DNA of 7,797 bases from positions 1 through 7,797 of the forward strand of contig CALDTD010000202.1 in NCBI GenBank assembly GCA_937924345.1. The letters are read 5' to 3'. The notes under the pieces are model-generated. The model saw nothing but the letters and a program-made list of their open reading frames with translations. It was not told the DNA's origin and did not search any database. This DNA comes from an uncultured Flavobacteriales bacterium. GTDB taxonomy: Bacteria; Bacteroidota; Bacteroidia; Flavobacteriales_D; Parvicellaceae. Shown in pieces: positions 4,793 through 7,797 of the stretch (position 1 is the stretch's first letter; each line of letters starts with the position of its first letter). Made by a program: the position numbers and the translations under genes.

Positions 4793-7738
4793 AAAGTACT
4801 ATGCAACATATTAATATTTAGCTTAATTTCACTTAAGTTCTTTGGGCAGCAACATACATTTGTCCAATACAATGTTGCGGAAGGTTTAGCTCAATCACAA
4901 GCTTTAAAAATTATACAAGATAAACTTGGTTTTTTATGGATTGCCACTGCTGGTGGTGGAGTTTCAAAGTTTGATGGAAAAACATTTATCAATTACAACG
5001 AAAATAACGGATTAGGAGGAAATGTTGTAACAGATATTAGCGAAGGAGATGAAAACACAATCTACTTTTGTTCCACTTGGGGACCAGCGTCATATTTTAA
5101 AGACAATAAGTTTTTTACGCTATCAAATGATCTTTTAGGAATACACCATATTTCTTATAATTTTCAAAACAAATTACTATACGGTTCCAAAAGAAACAAT
5201 TTATACTATTATAGAAAAGACAAATGGAATCAATTAAAAACTTATGAAGAAAAAAACATCGAAAGTTTTTTTTCTGATCACCATGGAAATCTATATTTCT
5301 ATACAAACTCTAATATTAGAGCTATAAATTCTGAAACGAATGAACTAACAGTTATTTACGAGTCTGATGAACAAATAACATCAGCCACTTGGATTAATAA
5401 CAAACTAAGTATTGGAATTAAAGGAAAAGGACTTTTTTATTTAGAAAACAACGAATTAGTTGCCTACAAATTTAATAGTCGAATTCAACCAACCGCTATA
5501 ATAAATGGTGTTGTGATTAATCAAAATAATGAAACTTGGATTTCAACTCAAAAAAATGGAATTTATGTTTATAAAGACAATGAACTAGAACATATCTCCG
5601 TTAAAAATGGACTCCCAAACAACTTTACTAAAAACCTAATTTGCGATCACCAAAATAATATTTGGTTTAGCAATGAATCTGAAGGCCTCATAAAATACGA
5701 AAAAACTTCTTTTGTGAACTTCTCTAATATTGAAGGACTGAAAAACCCAGACAACTTTGCTGTTTTAATAGATGACAAACAAAATATTTGGATAGGTTCT
5801 GCAGTAAATGGTTGCTATATCTATAATGGAAAGACAACTACTATATTGAACGAAAAAAATGGTCTACCCAACAATACCGTTACAAGCATTACAAAAGGAG
5901 ATAGCAACGAAATTTGGATTGCTACAAGAGGTGGAGTTGTTTTATACAAAGAAGGAAAAACTAAAGTTTTTACAACTAAAGATGGACTAATTAGTAACAC
6001 TATTAAATGTTTATTATTCGACCATCAAGGAAGGCTCTGGATCGGAACTACTTTAGGTATTTCTGTTTTAAAAAATGGATCAATTACAAACTACAATGCA
6101 AAAGATGGAATGCTAAACGTAAATTCCCATACAATTTATGAAGATAGTAAAGGGATAATATGGGTAGGAACAAGTCGTGGTTTACATAAGTTTTATGATG
6201 GAAACTTCAAAGTTTATGGTTATGAGGACGGATTATGCAACTCTTATGTAGGTAGTATTGTTGAAGACAACAACGGATTAATTTGGGTTGGTACAGATCG
6301 TTGTATTGGCAAATTACAAAACGAAAAATTTAAATATTACACAGAAGCAGATGGATTAAACTCTACCATAATTTACTTGATGAATAAAGACGATAAAGGA
6401 AATTTATGGGTAGGGACAAACAAAGGGTTGGATAAAATTACTTTGACTGATGAAGGCAACATAACAAATATTGAGTTTTATGGTAAAAACGAAGGGTTTT
6501 ATGGAGTAGAATGTAACTCAAGAGCTACATATAAAGATAACGAGGGTAATTTATATTTTAATACAATTAAGGGACTATTTAAATATGAAAGTAAAAACAA
6601 TGAAAACGAAAACTTTTTATTTCCATTATACATTTCAAACATAAAATTATTTTTGGGAGAAATTGAGGACAAATACCTAAAGGGGGAAAAAAATATTTTT
6701 GGAATATCAGACAGTTTAATTTTACCTTCAAAAAAAAATCATCTTACTTTTGAATTTAAAGGTATAGACTTAGCAAACCCAAATGAAGTATACTACTCCT
6801 ACCGTTTAAAAAACTTTGACTCTACTTGGTTTAGCAATACTAAATCTCAATATGCGGTGTACTCCAATATTCCTCCTGGAGAATATCAATTCCAAGTAAA
6901 AGCATCATCAAAATCAGGAGGTAGCAATCCTAAAATAGTTTCTTGTTATGTCAAAATAAATGAACTCCCTCCTCCCTTCTACTTTAGTTGGTGGTTCATA
7001 CTCATTTGCACAGTTTTGTTTTCGTCTATAGTATATAATATAGTAACTATAAAAAATAAAGCACTTCGTATATCTAAAGAAGAGCTAGAACAAAAAATAA
7101 AAGAACGTACAAAGGAAATTTCTAAACAGAATAGGGAAAAAACAGTTCTACTTCAAGAAATTCATCATCGTGTAAAAAATAATTTCCAAATTATAAACTC
7201 TCTTTTTAACATTCAGGCTTATTATACAACAAGTAAAGAGACTAAAGCTATTTTTAAAGAAAGTCAGAATAGAATCTTAGCAATGTCTAAAGTTCACCAA
7301 TCACTTTATGAATCGAATGACTTTTCTGCATTAAACCTTAAGGACTACATAACAAAACTGTTAAATGATATAAAGTATAGTTATGCATTAGATAAAAACG
7401 TAAAAGTTAAAATGAATATTGATGAATCTATTTCCATACCTTTAGATAACTTAATTCCTTTTGCTTTAATCATAAACGAAATCATTGCAAACTCATTTAA
7501 ATATGCTTTTATTGAACAAGTCAACAATACAATCACAATTGATATTCAACAAGATGATGATAAAACGACACGTATAAAAATAGCTGATAATGGCGTTGGA
7601 CTGCCAGATAGTTTTGATTGGGAAAACCCTACTTCCATGGGGATCGACCTTATTAAGACACTAACAGAACAGCTAAATGGAACAATAGAAGTTTCTAGCA
7701 AAAATGGGACACATTATTTACTTACTTTTGCAACATAA
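4790..7738 (+). CDS. Periplasmic two-propeller sensor histidine kinase (Reg_prop, Y_Y_Y, HisKA_2, HATPase)
   Basis: This inner-membrane sensor of 982 residues (from CTG 4790) reads a periplasmic signal and should pass phosphate to a separate response regulator. Domain order: signal peptide 1-19; 14 Reg_prop blades, about 46-600, with the repeating '(G/N)-x-(L/I)-W-(I/V)-G-T-x-x-G-(L/I)' phrase; Y_Y_Y domain about 665-723; one membrane helix about 730-752 (WWFILICTVLFSSIVYNIV); coiled coil about 756-789; HisKA_2 from 789 with EIHHRVKNNFQIINSL; HATPase about 891-981 with N-box NEIIANSFKYAF, G1 box DNGVGLP and G2 SMGIDLIKTLTEQLNG. The probable phosphoacceptor is His793, by alignment with HWE/HisKA_2 kinases. 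Blades 2-5 and 14 lack the Trp found in the other nine. A GTG at 5513 would give only 741 residues, start inside blade 6 and lose the signal peptide, so I reject it. There is no fused receiver or DNA-binding domain, unlike hybrid HTCS of Bacteroides. The ligand is unknown. Confidence 0.88.
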   Translation: MKVLCNILIFSLISLKFFGQQHTFVQYNVAEGLAQSQALKIIQDKLGFLWIATAGGGVSKFDGKTFINYNENNGLGGNVVTDISEGDENTIYFCSTWGPASYFKDNKFFTLSNDLLGIHHISYNFQNKLLYGSKRNNLYYYRKDKWNQLKTYEEKNIESFFSDHHGNLYFYTNSNIRAINSETNELTVIYESDEQITSATWINNKLSIGIKGKGLFYLENNELVAYKFNSRIQPTAIINGVVINQNNETWISTQKNGIYVYKDNELEHISVKNGLPNNFTKNLICDHQNNIWFSNESEGLIKYEKTSFVNFSNIEGLKNPDNFAVLIDDKQNIWIGSAVNGCYIYNGKTTTILNEKNGLPNNTVTSITKGDSNEIWIATRGGVVLYKEGKTKVFTTKDGLISNTIKCLLFDHQGRLWIGTTLGISVLKNGSITNYNAKDGMLNVNSHTIYEDSKGIIWVGTSRGLHKFYDGNFKVYGYEDGLCNSYVGSIVEDNNGLIWVGTDRCIGKLQNEKFKYYTEADGLNSTIIYLMNKDDKGNLWVGTNKGLDKITLTDEGNITNIEFYGKNEGFYGVECNSRATYKDNEGNLYFNTIKGLFKYESKNNENENFLFPLYISNIKLFLGEIEDKYLKGEKNIFGISDSLILPSKKNHLTFEFKGIDLANPNEVYYSYRLKNFDSTWFSNTKSQYAVYSNIPPGEYQFQVKASSKSGGSNPKIVSCYVKINELPPPFYFSWWFILICTVLFSSIVYNIVTIKNKALRISKEELEQKIKERTKEISKQNREKTVLLQEIHHRVKNNFQIINSLFNIQAYYTTSKETKAIFKESQNRILAMSKVHQSLYESNDFSALNLKDYITKLLNDIKYSYALDKNVKVKMNIDESISIPLDNLIPFALIINEIIANSFKYAFIEQVNNTITIDIQQDDDKTTRIKIADNGVGLPDSFDWENPTSMGIDLIKTLTEQLNGTIEVSSKNGTHYLLTFAT

Positions 7739-7752
7739 TAAGTCACATCATT

Positions 7753-7797
7753 ATGAAAATAGTCATATCACCAGCAAAATCCTTAAATTTTGATCAA
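7753..7797 (+). CDS. yaaA: YaaA family peroxide-stress protein (first 15 codons only)
   Basis: ATG at 7753 opens a frame reading MKIVISPAKSLNFDQ up to the right edge. This is the characteristic N-terminus of the YaaA/DUF328 family ('M-K-I-(V/L)-I-S-P-A-K-(S/T)-L'). In E. coli YaaA lowers free intracellular iron during hydrogen peroxide stress, and later work describes it as a DNA-binding fold. The gene starts 14 bp after the sensor kinase stop on the same strand, so it may be cotranscribed. Only the N-terminus is visible, so integrity cannot be judged. Confidence 0.85.
   Translation, partial: MKIVISPAKSLNFDQ

Noticed and set aside
4612..4872. Minus-strand open frame of 86 codons
   Set aside because: It lies opposite the helicase C-terminus and sensor signal peptide; the Phe/Leu-rich translation mirrors A-rich coding on the other strand, with no domain or promoter.
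5115..5306. Minus-strand open frame of 63 codons
   Set aside because: It is fully antisense to the sensor propeller coding region, with low-complexity Phe/Cys/Ile composition and no recognisable family.
5513..7738. GTG at 5513 as the start of the sensor kinase (741 residues)
   Set aside because: It lies inside propeller blade 6, removes the signal peptide and leaves a protein whose Y_Y_Y and propeller domains could not reach the periplasm. Coding-quality sequence continues in frame upstream to 4790.

Overview
The window looks like a piece of a Flavobacteriia (Bacteroidota) chromosome. The DNA is AT-rich. The run bamD, rpoZ (omega), coaBC, porD/DUF4835 is a familiar gene order in that group, from memory of flavobacterial genomes. 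A Bacteroidota-type -7 promoter element (TAnnTTTG) precedes the rightward genes, and recognisable Shine-Dalgarno sequences are lacking. No RNA gene, mobile element, CRISPR array or phage remnant was seen. Coding density is high, and the only gap above 100 bp is the 200-bp divergent intergenic region at 3230-3429.

Left half (1-3229, minus strand): four tightly packed genes are read leftward. They are bamD (outer-membrane lipoprotein of the BAM complex), rpoZ (RNA polymerase omega), coaBC (two central steps of coenzyme A synthesis) and a secreted DUF4835/PorD protein linked to type IX secretion, which runs off the left edge. Gaps are 13 bp, 3 bp and an ATGA overlap, so this is almost certainly one operon. 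The CoaBC protein keeps the catalytic His75 and the ligase residues Asn210 and Lys289. It has Asp at position 125 and Ser at position 158, where E. coli Dfp has the active-site Asn and Cys.

Right half (3394-7797, plus strand): a promoter drives a GTG-started DEAD-box RNA helicase whose motif II reads DEMD. It is followed 28 bp later by a large periplasmic-propeller sensor histidine kinase and then by the first 15 codons of yaaA. No terminator separates these genes, so cotranscription is plausible.

The most informative point is the start of the sensor kinase. The frame has no ATG, GTG or TTG before a GTG at 5513, so a standard gene caller would report only about 741 residues. The frame is open far upstream, however. 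Read from a CTG at 4790 it gives a signal peptide and exactly 14 propeller blades (two seven-bladed propellers), then a Y_Y_Y domain, one membrane helix, HisKA_2 and HATPase. I therefore annotate it as 982 residues with a non-AUG start. An AT-rich hairpin lies between the helicase stop codon and this CTG, and an out-of-frame ATG six-codon ORF overlaps the start. This suggests unusual translation initiation or a recently lost start codon.
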